DNA of 64,000 bases from Neoceratodus forsteri (GCA_016271365.2 CM057458.1:204262501-204326500), one strand, 5' to 3'; shown: positions 44,514-56,640, counted from the first letter of the stretch. Notes: generated by a model from the letters alone, not told the origin. A program made the numbers and translations.

Positions 44514-44625
44514 GGTGGCTAGTGGTCCCTCCCCCCTACTGAACCCATGCCCATACTGTTAAAAATTATTCACTGGTGGCTAGTGGTCACTTGAACCCAT
44601 GCCCGTAGTTTTAATAAATATTGGG
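44514..44625. repeat. Two-copy ~60-bp repeat (GGTGGCTAGTGGT core)
   Basis: 'ggtggctagtggtc...gaacccatgccc' at 44514 and 44574. The core is the reverse complement of the 28.54-29.01 kb minisatellite unit. Confidence 0.65.
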
Positions 44626-44639
44626 AACAAAAAAACTCC

Positions 44640-45250
44640 TTCATCATTGCACAGCCCCAACAACATGTCCCTCGATACTCCATCTAAATACTGCACTGCA
44701 AAAGAAAAATAACAAGGGGACTACAGAATACACAACTGCCCCCTTCTATTCACCAAACAATGTCAGTCAATGCTCCTTTCCCCTCCTCAACTGCCAAGTC
44801 CTCCATTCTGCTACTGATATCTTCCTCCTAGAACCTCCATCTGCCCTCTCTGATGCTACGCCCTCAATGCTCCTGCTGATATTACTGGGCTGCACAGCTC
44901 CAGAGATGCTTTCTGCTGCAAGCAGCCCTCCTCCTCAGGCGACCCTCCTTACCACCACATGAACTGCACATCACTGCACATTGCTTCTGACACTCCACAC
45001 TGCTGCACCACCACAACCCATGACCTCATCAACCATTTAAAGGATGACCAGCCTGGACATGCTCCCTTTTATAGGAGAACCTACACTACTGCCACAAGAA
45101 AGAGCCACAGGAGAACTCACTACCAAAAATGTCATTACACTCCAGAAACACAAGGGGTCAAACAATAAGGCACACATGAAAATAGCCTTAACCACTGCTC
45201 ACTAGTAAACCAACCCAGTCCACCACATTAAGGATAATGTACGATCTGCT
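44640..45250 (+). pseudogene. Possible LINE ORF2 N-terminus
   Basis: The C-rich region ends in 'RRTYTTATRKSHRRTHYQK' and then 'HMKIALTTAH', with 'SLVNQP' in another frame, resembling the start of an APE endonuclease in L2-type ORF2 ('..IKIALINARSLVNKP..'). Stops and a frameshift follow, and no later domain is present. Weak call; low-complexity upstream frames (44621-44962) could be chance. Confidence 0.3.
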
Positions 45251-45280
45251 ATTGGTAACAAGCATGTGTAGCCATCGAGA

Positions 45281-45296
45281 GGTTGCCATGGCAACC
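45281..45296. promoter_or_regulatory. Perfect 16-bp palindrome matching an RFX site
   Basis: GGTTGCCATGGCAACC is a perfect inverted repeat and contains GTTGCCATGGCAAC, the known full RFX (X-box type) consensus. There is no neighbouring gene, so any activity is unproven. Confidence 0.45.
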
Positions 45297-45424
45297 ATTT
45301 AGGATCCATACTTTCATGTTTTTTTTTAATCACTGCCACTCTCTTCTGGGTCCAGCTGCCACTGCCGTGGATGGTTCAGGAAGACTGGAGGTTTCTGTAG
45401 CACACATGCATGAATGGGTTCAAT

Positions 45425-45498
45425 GTTGTTATACCACCAATGTGATGTACTCACAATGATATAACAACATTGTGATGTCACATCGATGGTACAACAAC
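45425..45498. repeat. Short hairpin
   Basis: 45425-45458 pairs with 45469-45498 ('gttgttataccaccaatgtg' opposite 'cacatcgatggtacaacaac'). Confidence 0.6.
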
Positions 45499-45689
45499 CC
45501 CGTGAATCAATCGAATTTACCTACTAACAACATTCTACCATACATTATATGGTAAATAAAAGCACAAAAAACTGCATTACATAAAACAAATTATGGGTAT
45601 GTATGCTACTCTGGTGAGGATGATGTTAGTTAATGCCAGGTCAGTTGTAAATGATACTGCCATTCTGAGGGATGTAATTTTAAACTCTG

Positions 45690-45855
45690 GCTCTGACCTG
45701 TAGTATGGAGGGCTTGGGGGATACTGGGATGCATAGGGAGAGGCATCACTAGTAGAAAACAGGAAGTTGTTATCACTCTGTACAGACAGTTAGTAAGACC
45801 CCATCTGGAGTACTGCTTGCAGTTCTGGAGACCCCATATCCACAAGGATATGTTG
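45690..45855 (+). pseudogene. CR1-F: internal CR1 fragment
   Basis: Encodes a decayed 'GLGDTGMHRERHH..KTGSCYH' and, in frame, 'LYRQLVRPHLEYCLQFWRPH', the CR1 thumb block. Truncated on both sides; there is no CR1 tail. Confidence 0.75.
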
Positions 45856-46300
45856 TTTATGTTTATTCGTTTGACTATTTAGTCATTATGATACATAAAG
45901 AAGAAGAACATTTATATCACCAATTCAAGTAAGAAACTATACACATGAAAAATAAATACATAAAAGTTCTACTACTCGCAAAACACATCTTAAAGAGAGA
46001 TAATGTGAAAGATTCCTGCAATTTTATCAGGTATCCACTTTAAGATACACATAAAATTAATTTCTTACAAGGCCACATTCTTTACCCACCATCTTGTAAA
46101 AAGTCTTGAGTAAAAATTTACTTTGCTTACAATAAAAAATTTTAGTCATGTTGTAAAATGAGAATTTAGAGGTCAATAGCTTTCTTATACTGATATTCTT
46201 AAGTAAAACAGCCCAGGTTTTCCTAGGGAGCAATTTATCACCTTAGCATACCATACGTCTTTCACCCTTGTGTCCCAAATGGAAGTGAAACCAATTCAGA
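45856..46300. other. Unassigned AT-rich sequence
   Basis: Nothing coding seen. It starts 'tgtttatgtttattcgtttg', which on the minus strand would resemble a LINE 3' end, but no further support was found. Confidence 0.35.
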
Positions 46301-46380
46301 GATATCATAGATACATAGATGTTGTCGGCAGGTAAGGGCCTTGTGGCCCATCCAGTCTGCCCAATCCCTCTTTCTAATGC

Positions 46381-48467
46381 TTAAGGTACCCTAGATGCTA
46401 CAAGCCCCCCTACCCCTAGCTTGTTAATTCCCATGTGCCTATCCCACGCATTCTTGAATCCCTTAACCGTGGCCACCTCTACCACTTCCTGGGAGAGACT
46501 GTTCCATCTCTCCACCACCCTTTCAGTGAAGTAGAATTTCCTTAAGTTCCCTCTAAGTTTTCCACCTTTCAGGCTCATGCTGTGCCCCCTTGTTCTGCTA
46601 ATTCCCTTTGTGTGAAAGATGCTCCCCTCTGGTACCCTGTTGATCCCCTTTAGATATCTGAAGGTCTCTATCATGCCCCCCCCTCTCCTTTTCTCCAGGG
46701 AGTGCATATTTAGAGCTCTGAGTCTCTCCTCATATGACTTATGCTGCATCCCTGACACTATTTTTGTCACCCTCCTCTGTACCATCTCCATCCTGTCTAT
46801 GTCTTTTTGGAGATGGGGCCTCCAGAATTCAACAAAGTACTCCAGATGAGGCCTTACTAGGGAGTTGTACAATGGTACCACCACTTCCCTTCTTCTACTA
46901 GTTATACCCCTCCCTATGCACCCTAACATTCTGTTTGCCTTTCCAACTGCTTTGTCATACTGTTTAGCCACTTTGAGGTTGTCTTCTATGACTACACCTA
47001 GATCCTTTTCCTCTGTGGTGGCCTCCAGTGTTACCCCGTCTAGTTCATACTCAGCCCTAGGATTCCCTCTCCCTAGGTGCATCATCTTGCACTTTTTTGC
47101 ATTGAAATCCAACTGCCATTCTTTGGACCAGTTTTCTAGCCTCTTCAAATCCCTCCTCATTTTTTCTGCACCTTCCTGTGTACCTACTGTTACACAGCTT
47201 TGTATCATCTGTGAACAGGCTAACTCTCCCTTGAAGACCCTCTGCAATATCACTTATGAAAACATTGAAGAGCACTGGTCCCAGCACTGATCCCTGTGCT
47301 ACACCACTTGTTACCCATCCCTCCTGTGAGCTAACCTCATTTACCACTACTCTTTGTGTTCTGTTACTCAACCAGTTTCTAACCCACATGACCACCTCTG
47401 TCCCCACCCCCAGATTTTCCAGCTTGTGGATTAGTATCCTGTGTGAGACTGTGTTGAAGGCCTTCCTAAAGGCCAGATAGGCTACATCTACTGCTCTTCC
47501 CTGGTCTATTTCCTTTGTCACCCACTCAAAGAAATCAATCAAGTTGGTCTGGCATGAACTCCCTGCAGTAAATCCATGTTGCCTTGGGTCCAGCAGCCAC
47601 CTTGTCTCTAGGTAGTCCACCAGCCTTTCCTTAAGTAGGGTTTCCATCATTTTACCTACTATCGAGGTCAAACTGACTGGGTGATAGTTTTCTGCCTCCT
47701 CCTCCTTGCTACCACTTTTGTGCAAGGGTACCACTTATGCCCTCCTCCACTCCTCTGGAACCATGCCTGTTTCTAGTGATCCACTGAACAGCCTAGCCAG
47801 AGGTTTAGCCAGTTCCTCCTGGAGCTCGTTTAGGATCTTCGGGTGTATCCCATGGGGCCTTATAGCTTTATCCACCCTAAGCTGTTTTGGTACTCTTTTT
47901 ACTCTGTCCTCTAAAAAAGGTCTAATGTCCACCCCTTCTCCCTGTTTGCCCTTCTCCATTAATGGGGGACCATCTCCATTGTCTTCTTCTGCGAATACAG
48001 AGCAGAAGTATTTGTTGAAGATGGTTGCCTTGTCAATGTCTTTCTCCACTACCCTGCCTCCCTCTTCCTTAAGTCTCACAATCCCTCCCCCTGTCTTCCT
48101 TCTCTTGATAATATACCTAAAAGAATGCCTTCCCTCCTTTCTTCACTGATTTAGCTAGCTTTTCCTTGGTTTCAGCCCTTGCTGCCCTTACTGTCTATTC
48201 ACTTCCTTTTGTTTTTCCCAAGTATTCTTGCCTGTCCTCCTTGCTTTGTGTTGCCTTGTACCTCAGAAATGCCATCTTTTCTCCTCTTACTAGCTCTGCT
48301 ACTCCTCTCGAGAACCACAATAGTTTCCTCTTTCTTTTGCTGTTGCTGCAGAGCCTGGCACAATGGTTTACTACCAGGTACAGGGCTTCCCTTTTCTTAT
48401 CCCACTGTTCCACTACCCCACTTATGTCATCGTATCCCTGCATAACCTTCCTGAATTCGTCCTTCAT
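46381..48467 (-). pseudogene. CR1-G ORF2: linker, reverse transcriptase, C-terminus
   Basis: The linker (48.2-48.47 kb, 'RKRKLLWFSRGVAELVRGEK') is followed by 'VDKAIRPHGIHPKILNELQE' (Gly-Pro-Asp altered), 'NYHPVSLTSIVGKMMETLLK', 'RQHGFTAGSSCQTNLIDFFE', 'VAYLAFRKAFNTVSHRILIH' (first catalytic Asp changed: LDF to LAF), 'TSGVAQGSVLGPVLFNVFIS' and 'VSLFTDDTKLCNS' (FADD to FTDD). After a frameshift near 47.1-47.2 kb come 'WQLDFNAKKCKMMHLG', 'DLGVVIEDNLKVAKQYDKAV', 'SRRREVVVPLYNSLVRPHLE' and 'KFYFTERVVERWNSLSQEVV'. Long frames (225 and 290 residues) remain. Confidence 0.9.
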
Positions 48468-48598
48468 CTTAACAAAGTCTGTCCTCCTGAAATCCAGGAT
48501 TCTAGTCCTTACGTGGCTAACCTCCTATGATGTCCTTATGGTGAACCCCACAGCTCAATGATCACTAGTCCCTACGGTCTCTCCCACTGTGACTTCCT

Positions 48599-49154
48599 TT
48601 ATCCTGTCCCATTGCTTAGGACAAGATCCAGAATTGCATTTTCCCTCGAAGGCTCCCTCACTAGCTGTGTGAGACCTGTCCCTTGCAGGGTTTGCAGGAA
48701 TCCTTTACTCTTGGCTGTGGCTGCCACCAGGATGCTCCTGTCCACATCTGGCAAGTTGAAGTCACCCATCAGCAGCAATTCACCCTTTGTTGCCATGTTC
48801 TCTATAGTCTCCAGCAGTTCTCTGTCTACATCCTCTGCCTGCCCTGGGGCCCTGTATATCACTCCCATTCTGAGTACTATTCCCCTCCCCACTTCCAGGG
48901 TTATCCACAGTGCCTCTGCTTCCTCTCCTTGTCTTGTGGGACTATCGCTTTTATCCCTTCCCTGATGTACAATGCCACCCCTTCTTGCCTTCCCTGTCAC
49001 ATATGTGCAGCGTGTACCCTGGAATGGCTAGCTCCCAGGAATGGTTGCTATTATACCATGTCTCTGTGACTGCCATGAGATCCAGATCCTCAGATGCCAT
49101 TAATGTCATAAGTTCCAGGATTTTGTTACTCAGACTGTTGGCATTGGTGCACAT
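48599..49154 (-). pseudogene. CR1-G ORF2: APE endonuclease
   Basis: 'CTNANSLSNKILELMTL' starts the domain, 'DLMAVTETWYN' keeps the catalytic Glu block, 'MGVIYRAPGQAEDVDREL' is the YRPP block (Pro to Ala), and 'LLLMGDFNLPDVDRSIL' keeps GDFN. 'LTQLVREPSRENAILDLVLS' follows. One frameshift (48.95-49.0 kb) splits the domain, and the SDH segment beyond 48.6 kb is in another frame. Confidence 0.9.
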
Positions 49155-49399
49155 AGCCTTCCAATCACAGCTTCCCCCTCTGCTATAACTCCAGTACCAT
49201 CCCCCTTATTCTGTGTCTGCCCCTCCTGTACTTTACATGAGGTTCCTCCTTTTTTACCTATGGCCACTCCTTGCTCATGACCATACCTGTTTCCTTTAGT
49301 ACGATGTTGGGGGGTTCCCTTCCATTCGCTGATCCCTTTACCTTCATATCTTTCTGCTGCATCCTCATTTAGGTCTTCTTCTCTGTGCTGGAGACCACC

Positions 49400-50324
49400 C
49401 AGTTTAAACCCTCCAAGAAGACCTCCAACTTCTGCCTTAGCACTCTCGCTCCTTCTCTGGTGAGATGCAGACCATCATGCTTGAAGAGCTTCCTGCCCCA
49501 GAATCCCCAGTCTCCAGTGTAGTGCATCCCATTGTGTGCGCACCAACCCTGGAGCCACCGGTTGAATTCTCTGATCTCTTCATTCCTGATTTTGTCCTCA
49601 CTTCCTTCTACTAAACTGGCAACACCTCTGAGAAGGCCAGGTGTGTTGTGTACTCCTTTAGGCTCTCCCCTAGGGTCTTCATGTCATTGGCTTCTTCCAC
49701 AGACCTATTTGCTATGTCATTTGTCCCAAGGTGGACAATGATCACTACAAAATCCTGATTTCTTCTCACCAGCCATCCTACTCTGTCCTTATCTCTCCTT
49801 GCAGATGTTCCTGGCATGCATTTCACCATGGTTTCAGCTCCCTTTGCACTGATGGACTGTGCCTCCACTCCTCGCAATACAGAGTCTCCCATGAATAGAA
49901 TCCTCCTGTTGTTCTGCATATTCTTCTTCTCCTTTCTTGTACCTCCTTCCTGCTTTCTTGAATCAGGTTTGTCCTGCTCGATTCTTCCTTCTTCCCTACC
50001 TTGTTTCTGTCCCCTGGCTAGGGGAAAACAACTCTGTGTGTGGATAGTGTGTGGTTGGCAGTGCCCCATCTTAGCTCTAGGTGCCCCACTGCCCCCTTCC
50101 ACCACCCTCCATCCCCAAGACCCGTGGGCCTTTGGGGGAGTGGGTGGGTAAGGGGGTGGTGGGCATCCCCAATCCAGTCTCCTCTGCAGCCTCATGATCT
50201 CTTCTCTTGCCTGCCATAGCTCCCTCTGTAGTTCCTCAACTGTCCTGCAGAAGGGAAACCCCAATCTCCAGAGTGTCTGCCTTGCTACCAGCCCTCCACA
50301 GTACTGGCAGATCTGGATGTACAT
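49400..50324 (-). pseudogene. CR1-G ORF1: SGNH esterase protein, frameshifted
   Basis: CR1 ORF1 proteins carry a putative zinc-binding N-terminus, a coiled coil and an SGNH-fold esterase; the last is thought to act on lipids or membranes. Here: CxxC at residues 6-9 plus Cys26, a leucine/charged coiled coil at about 28-50 ('VEELQRELWQAREEIMRLQR'), a Pro-rich stretch 55-64, a charged linker 105-135, GDS at 146-148 ('ILFMGDSVLRG'), and LGTND at 199-203. After a frameshift at about 49.61 kb the frame continues with 'REFNRWLQGWCAHNGMHYTG' and 'FKHDGLHLTREGARVLRQKL', holding the DxxH block. Ser, GTND and DGLH are therefore all still encoded. Confidence 0.85.
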
Positions 50325-50610
50325 GTCTGTTTTCCTCCTGACCTGAAGGTGTCACTGTTTTTTATCACGTCACTGTGTCTTCTCTGTCCTTTCTTCCTGC
50401 CCCATAATCCCTGAACAGAAATTATGCTTGAAAGTGACTCTGTCCCAGTAAGTACAAACAGGGCACTATCTATAGACCCACAAAGAGTCAACCAGTAGTA
50501 ACTAGCCTGAAACTGCCCATTCAGAGAGGCCCATAAGGACATTATGTAGCACATGCTGCTCCATGTCCCATATATATGTCCTCCCATATCAGGTGTTATC
50601 TGCCAGCCTG

Positions 50611-51512
50611 TACTTTAATCATCAAATACAGGGTTAAGCATTGACCCATACTCACACACCAGGGCATTTCACCTCAATCACAAATCCTATCCTTATTTAG
50701 GGCCCAAAACCCTACTAGGGTACGTCTTTCCTTACAAGACCACAGTTGGTCTTATCCTGAGGACTTAATATAGGTAGCTCATGATAACACTCCCAGAATC
50801 TTCCCAAGCACTGATCTTTTTACATATTCTAGTTACTAGATCATTGCTATACCAGGCCATACTTTGTTATTTTACCCCGGGCATTTCATGACTGTTTTGC
50901 ATTTAAGTAATAATTTAAAACAAGTAGTGACAAGCACCAAGAGACCTGACCACATGATCTACTCATGTTAATAAATGACACATGGCTGGAATTAAACTTG
51001 CATACAAACATGACATTTTCTGTATCGGCAGTAAGCCATTTTACATACTTGTGTAGCGTCTTCTGCTTTAGCTACTCCAGCTCCTAGTAGTCCAATCATC
51101 TAGAAGTGACCAAATTTGTCAGAATTTCCTAAACTCCTAGAACACATTTAGCTCCATTTGTCACCACAGCAAAATGTTGCTCTAGCTTTCTCTGCGAACT
51201 AGATGAGTGACTGCCTGAATTAAGCACACCTGACTATTTGTTCCACGCAATATCCTTTGTAAAATAAGCCCTTCTATGTAACTACATCAAGAATCAACAG
51301 CTTATTAATGATAAAATATCTCTAATCATGCTATCCAAATTTTAACAAAAAAAAAAAATATACAATATAAAACATATATTAATCAGTCCCATTATCAAAC
51401 TTTCAGTGGGTTTTATTATATTGTTCAGAAACCCTTTTCAAATTTCAGGAAAAGAAATATTCAGGATTCAAATTCTTGAACTTTTCATCTTTGAATACAA
51501 CTGAAAGCCAAG
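50611..51512. other. Unassigned AT-rich sequence
   Basis: No gene, repeat or hairpin recognised; one A-rich run near 51344-51358. Confidence 0.4.
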
Positions 51513-52233
51513 TCAAGTCAAGTTTATTTAAGACATGTGTATAAAAATATATTTATGATGTTAAAAATTTTTCATTTCTCCATTACACAGACAATACAAC
51601 AATGAAAGGCTAGCAGATGTCCATCTATACATTATAAAACGTATTAAATAATAAAAGATAAATAATAAGTCATTCCATTTTGAGCTTACACGTCAAATGA
51701 GCAGATAGATTTTAGGTCTTATTATTTCTATATTACATACACCTTTTATTAAAAACAGAGTACATCGCATACTCTGCAAATCTGGCAAGTGCCAATATTA
51801 GAGGTTCATGCTGCAAGCTAAGTATACTAATAGTCTTTTGCCAAAAACTATCTCCCTCCAACCTCTCAACAAAGGGGGAGCTCCATCTATCCCTAGATTT
51901 ATTAAGCAGGGGGCATTCAAATATCAAATGTGACAGTTCACATTTTATATTCTTATCACAGTAGCTGGAGCATCTATAGCTCCTCCCCTACCCATGTAGG
52001 CAGTGAATGGCCCTATTTGCTCCATTCGTATCTTACAGATTGCCTTTCTCTTAGCCCCATTTTTACAGAAGAGTAAATATTTTTCAGCAAAAAAAGACTT
52101 TTTTATATTTTTATAAAGCTTCCAATCCCAGGACTCATGTATAACTGCAAGATATTGAGATGACAGCTACATCTAAAAGTCTCTGTGTAGCCAAAGTTCT
52201 AAATCGATACAGATTCCTGTCTGGATTTAACAC
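51513..52233 (-). pseudogene. Split LINE-N: 3' segment
   Basis: Minus strand. The frame 51733-51927 reads 'MIFECPLLNKSRDRWSSPFV' and 'PLILALARFAEYAMYSVF'; just upstream another frame gives 'CDKNIKCELSHLIFECP', a CxxC..HxxxxC zinc-knuckle-like end seen in several LINE ORF2 proteins. The 3' end is AATAAACTTGACTTGACTT (51513-51535 on the opposite strand), a pentanucleotide tail. The other half lies at 57119-57960; a 4.9-kb insertion splits them. The clade is not resolved (not CR1 or L2). Confidence 0.65.
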
Positions 52234-52589
52234 TTAGGCTGAGATATTCAAGGGGGTTGCACCTGGCACAACTGAGTTGCACCAGCACAACCCCAGAAAT
52301 GTGGCATGGGGCAATATTCAAATGCACCAGGATGCAAAGATAATGTATGCTGCATTTCTCCAGGGGGCGTGCCCATGCATATGTGGCACATCCTGATATT
52401 CAGCCCAGGATGTGCTGTGCATATGCCAGCACAACCCATAGATGCACCGCATACTGGGGCACAAAGTTGAGCACGAAAAAGATGGCTCAAATGGTAGCCA
52501 CCCACAGGCAAGCAGCCATAATGCAAGGTGCATCACAGCAGCTGCCAGCCATGAGTGACCTCCCCCCAAGAACACCATGCACAAGCACC

Positions 52590-52870
52590 CACAAATGGCC
52601 CTGGTGGTCCAGTGGTACCCCACTCCCCACCTATAACCCCGATCACCCAAAATAAATTATTTTAAATTCCATGGTAGTCTAGTGGTACCCCTGCCCCTCC
52701 CATACCTCTGATCACCCATAAATGTAAATAATATTGCCCAGGTAGTCTAGTGTTACCCCCATCCCGCTGGTAACCCCGATCACCCATACAGTTGAATAAA
52801 ACATATCCCTGGTGATCCAGTGGCACCCCCCCCCACACAGGACACCCAGACCATCCAGCTTGCCCCTGTC
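52590..52870. repeat. ~70-bp minisatellite in the left palindrome arm
   Basis: About four units of 'ggtggtccagtggtacccc' plus 'taaccccgatcaccca' and an AT-rich spacer. The inverted counterpart lies at 55990-56270. Related to 28.54-29.01 kb. Confidence 0.75.
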
Positions 52871-53150
52871 ATCGGCAGGCAGCAGCACACCCACCCGCAT
52901 ACCTCCATGGCTGCCCACTGAATGACAGATTACAGTATCAGCTGCAAGCCCACCGATCCACATTGTGGACCAATGGGCTTCGAGTGCATACTGTAATAGT
53001 CAGTCACAAATATGTGAATGAAGTCATTCATTCACATACATAGAAACACAGAAACATAGAATTTGATGGCAGATAAGGACCGCTTGGCCCACCCAGTCTG
53101 CCCATTTCCCTACCTAATGGATAAGCTGCAGATCCTAGTTAACCAGCAGC

Positions 53151-55039
53151 CTACTTCTTCCTACCCCCAACCCCTAGAATTGCCTTATGACTGTCCCATG
53201 CATGCTTGAATTCCACCACTGTTTTTGACTCCACAACGTCCTCCGGAAGGCCGTTCCATGCATCCACAACCCTCTGTGTGAAAAAATACTTCCTTAACTG
53301 ACATCTGAGCCACCCGCCCTCTATCTTCAAATTGTGTCCCCGTGTTCTTGCACACCTCTTTTTTTGAAAGATGCTACCCTCTTGGACTTTGTTGATTCCC
53401 TTGAGGTACTTGAAAGTTTCTATCATGTCCCCCCTCTCCCTCCTTTCCTCGAGGCTATACATATTAAGCTCCTTAAGTCTCTCTTCATAGGTCTCTCCGT
53501 GCAGACCTTGCACCATTTTAGTTGCTCTCTCTGGACAGCTTCCATCCTGTCTATGTCTTTATGGAGATTGGGTCTCCAGAACTGCACGCAGTACTCAGAT
53601 GGGGTCTCACCAGCTGTCTGTACAGAGGATAATAACTTCCTGTTTTCTATTGGTGATGCCTCTCCCTATGCATCCCAGTATCCCCCAGCCCTCCTTGCTG
53701 CCCTCTCACATTGCTTGCCCACCTTTAGGTCATCTGATATGACTACCCCCAGGTCCCTTTCCATTTTTGTTGTTGTTAGTATCTCACCCCCATTGTGTAC
53801 TCTTCCCTGGGTTTTTGTTTCCCAGTGCATTACCTTGCACTTCTTAGCATTGAATCTAAGCTGCCATACATTTGACCATTCCTCTAACCTTGCCAAGTCC
53901 CTTCTCATCCTTTCCACCCCACCTTGTGCATCAACTCTGTTGCAGATCTTTGTGTCATCTGCAAAGAGACATACTTTCCTTCCAGTCCCTCTGCAATGTA
54001 AACATAAAGACATTGAAGAGGACCGATCTAATACTGAAACCTGCGGTACCCACTAGTAACCCCCTTTCTTCAGAGTGGACTCCATTTACTATTACTCTCT
54101 GTGTCCTATTCTCCAGCCAATTCTTTACCCAGGCTGTTATCTTGGGACCCACTCCCAGGCTGGCTAACTTGTATATTAATCTTTTGTGTGGGACTGTGTC
54201 AAATGCCTTTCTAAAGTCTAGGTAGGCCATGTCCACAGCCCCTCCCTGATCTACTACTTTGGTCACCCAGTCAAAGAAATCTATCAGATTTGTCTGGCAT
54301 GACCATCCCGCTGAGAATCCATGTTGCCTTGGGTCCTGTGCCCCTCTGGCCTCTAGATACTCGACAATTCTTTCCTTCAGAAGTGATTCCATCATTTCCC
54401 TACCACTGAGGTTAAACTAACAGGTCTGTAGTTTCCTGCTTCTGCCTTGCTCCCACTTTTGTGAAGGGGAATCACATCTGCCCTCCTCCAGTCCTCAGGT
54501 ACCACCCCATCCTCCCATGATTTGTTAAAGAGGGTAGTCAGTGGTGTCACTAGTTCTACCCTTAGTTCTTTTAGAATTCTAGGATGAATTCCATCAGGCC
54601 CCATTGCTTTGTCCACCTTCAGTTTTAAGAGTTCTTTCAGAACCCTTTCTTCTGTAAATGGGCTGGTATCAACTTCTGTATCCAGAGTGTTTCTACTGTT
54701 TGTTTTAGGTATCTCCCCCCTTTTCCTTTGTAAATACTGAGCAAAAATATTTGTTTAGTATCTCTGCCTTTTCACAGTCACCATCTGCGCACCCTCCCTC
54801 CCTTTATTAAGCCTCACTATCCCTCCCTTGGTCTTCCTTCACTCCCTGATGTACCTATAAAAGGTTTTATCCCCCTTCTTAACTGAGTTGGCTATCTTTT
54901 CCTCGGTTTGGGCCTTTGCTGTTCTGACTGCCTTCCCAGCTTCCTTTTGCTTTAACTGATACAGTTCTCTGTCCTGCTCCTTCTGTGATTCCTTGTACTT
55001 CCTGAATGCTTTCTTTTTCTCTTGAACCTTCACTGCCAC
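53151..55039 (-). pseudogene. CR1-H ORF2: linker, reverse transcriptase, C-terminus
   Basis: 'RELYQLKQKEAGKAVRTAKA' and 'EEKIANSVKKGDKTFYRYI' (linker), 'MDKAMGPDGIHPRILKELRV', 'DWRRADVIPLHKSGSKAEAG', 'NYRPVSLTSVVGK', 'DPRQHGFSAGWSCQTNLIDF', 'MAYLDFRKAFDTVPHKRLIY' (catalytic Asp kept), a corrupted GVPQGSVL loop ('LLVGTAGFSIRSVLF'), 'VCLFADDTKICNR' (FADD intact) and 'WQLRFNAKKCKVMHW'. Frameshifts at about 54.39, 54.0 and 53.66-53.52 kb. The C-terminal frame 53151-53516 is open. Confidence 0.9.
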
Positions 55040-55220
55040 TTCCTTTGAGAACCATAGTGGTTTCTTACATCATTTCATTTTGTTTATTTGCTTCACACAA
55101 AGGCTTGTTACCTCTGTGATGGCAGTTTTTATTATTCCTCATTGTTCTTCCACCCCTTCTTCCTGCCCATTTGCTAGTGCATTCCTTAGGCACTCACCCA
55201 TTTTGGCAAAGTCAGCCCTC

Positions 55221-55838
55221 CTAAAGTCCAGTACTTTTGGCTTTGTATGGTTTGACTCTATTGTTGTGTTTATTAGAACCTATACTGTTCGGATGGTCGC
55301 TAGTTCCCAGATGGCTACCCACTTCTACATCTGTGATCCTCTCTTCATCTCCATTTGAGAGAACCAGGTCTAAGATTGCTCCCTCCCGAGTGGGCTCCAA
55401 TACTAGTTGTCTAAGGCATGCCCCCTGTAGGGCATCTAAAATAACCCCACTCTTCGAAGTGGCTGCTGCAACTGCACTCCACTTAACATCTGGCATATTC
55501 AGATCACCCATCAACAATATCTCCCCTTTTTCTGCCATTCTAAGTATACTTTCTATCATTTCCTTGTCCATTTCCTCCACCTGAGAAGGGGGTCTGTATA
55601 CAGCCCCTGTGCAGATTGTGGTGCCATTGCCGGTCTCCAAATTTACCCACAGTGCTTCTTCTCCTCCCTGTTTTCCCTTTTGTTCTGTTGCTTTGATTCC
55701 TTCCCTTATGTAAAGAGCTACTCCTCCTCCTCTTTAACCCTCCCTGTCCCTCCTGTAGATAGTGTATCCTGGTATGTTTACGTCCCAGTCATGGTTTTGT
55801 GTGTATCATGTTTCTGTGACTGCCACGATATCCAGATA
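55221..55838 (-). pseudogene. CR1-H ORF2: endonuclease (5' truncated)
   Basis: 'GAVYRPPSQVEEMDKEMIES', 'ILLMGDLNMPDVKWSAVAAA' (GDFN to GDLN), 'QLVLEPTREGAILDLVLSNG' and 'SHLGTSDHPNSI' with the Ser-Asp-His signature intact. The first ~70 residues, including the ETW block, are lost or out of frame. Confidence 0.9.
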
Positions 55839-56640
55839 TTTGTGACTATTACAGTATGCACTGGAAGCCCATTGGTCCACAGTGTGGACCAATGGGCTTG
55901 CAGCAGATACTGTAAGCTGTAATTTGGCAGGCAGCTGTGGAAGTATGCAGGTGGGTGTGCTGCTGCCCACCAATGACAGGGGGAGCTGGGTGGGCTGAGA
56001 GTCCTGTGTTGGTGGGGGGGTGCCACTGGATCACCAGGGATCTGTTTTATTCAACTGTATGGGCAATCGAGGTTACTGGTGGGGTGGGAGGGCAACACTA
56101 GACTACCAGGGCAATATTATTCACATTTACATGTGATTGGAGGTATGGGAGGGGCAGGGGGGTACCACTAGATTGCCAGGGAATATAAAATGATTTATTT
56201 TGGGCAATTGGGGTTACAGACAGGGAGAGGGGAACCACTGGACCACCAGGGAGTCTATACAAACTTATAAGGGTGATCAGTGGTACGGGATGGGGAGGGG
56301 GTACTACTGCAGTCTCTTTTACAGGGACTGCATGCTGTGCAGGGTGCCATGTGCATTTTGCTGGACAGCCTTGCACAACACATGCAAATGGACCTATTTG
56401 TGCCTTGCATGCATAATGGCCCCATTTGCATATCCAGGTCTGAATATCTGGGAATTGAGCCCAGTGCGATTACAGTTGCACTGGAGCATTCCCATTCCTG
56501 GTATTCAGACCTGTCTGGGGAATGCACCAGCATACTGTATTTGTGCAGTGCACATTATGTGCTATATTAAGATGCACCATGGCACATCTCTTTTGAATAT
56601 CTCACTTTGTTGCTCCAGCACAACTCAGTTGAGCTGTGCC

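Larger units (their letters stand above)
46301..50610 (-). mobile_element. CR1-G: near full-length CR1 LINE
   Basis: One of the two most complete elements in the window (about 4.3 kb). Minus-strand order: probable 5' UTR (50.61-50.33 kb), ORF1 with coiled coil and SGNH esterase (50.32-49.4 kb), ORF2 with endonuclease and RT (49.15-46.38 kb), and a short 3' UTR ending in the CR1 tail, read on the minus strand as 'aacatctatgtatctatgat' (46301-46330). Several frameshifts make it inactive, yet most blocks are well preserved, so it is relatively young. Confidence 0.9.
53036..55838 (-). mobile_element. CR1-H: CR1 LINE at the palindrome centre
   Basis: 5'-truncated CR1 of 2.8 kb. The minus-strand 5' break is inside the endonuclease ('gtcacagaaacatg' side, 55.8 kb), where the intact CR1-G continues. 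The 3' end is the CR1 tail ('ttctatgtttctgtgtttct' on the minus strand, 53037-53062). It is the subfamily closest to CR1-J at the window end ('IFQKKRCARTRGHNLK' in both). Confidence 0.9.
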
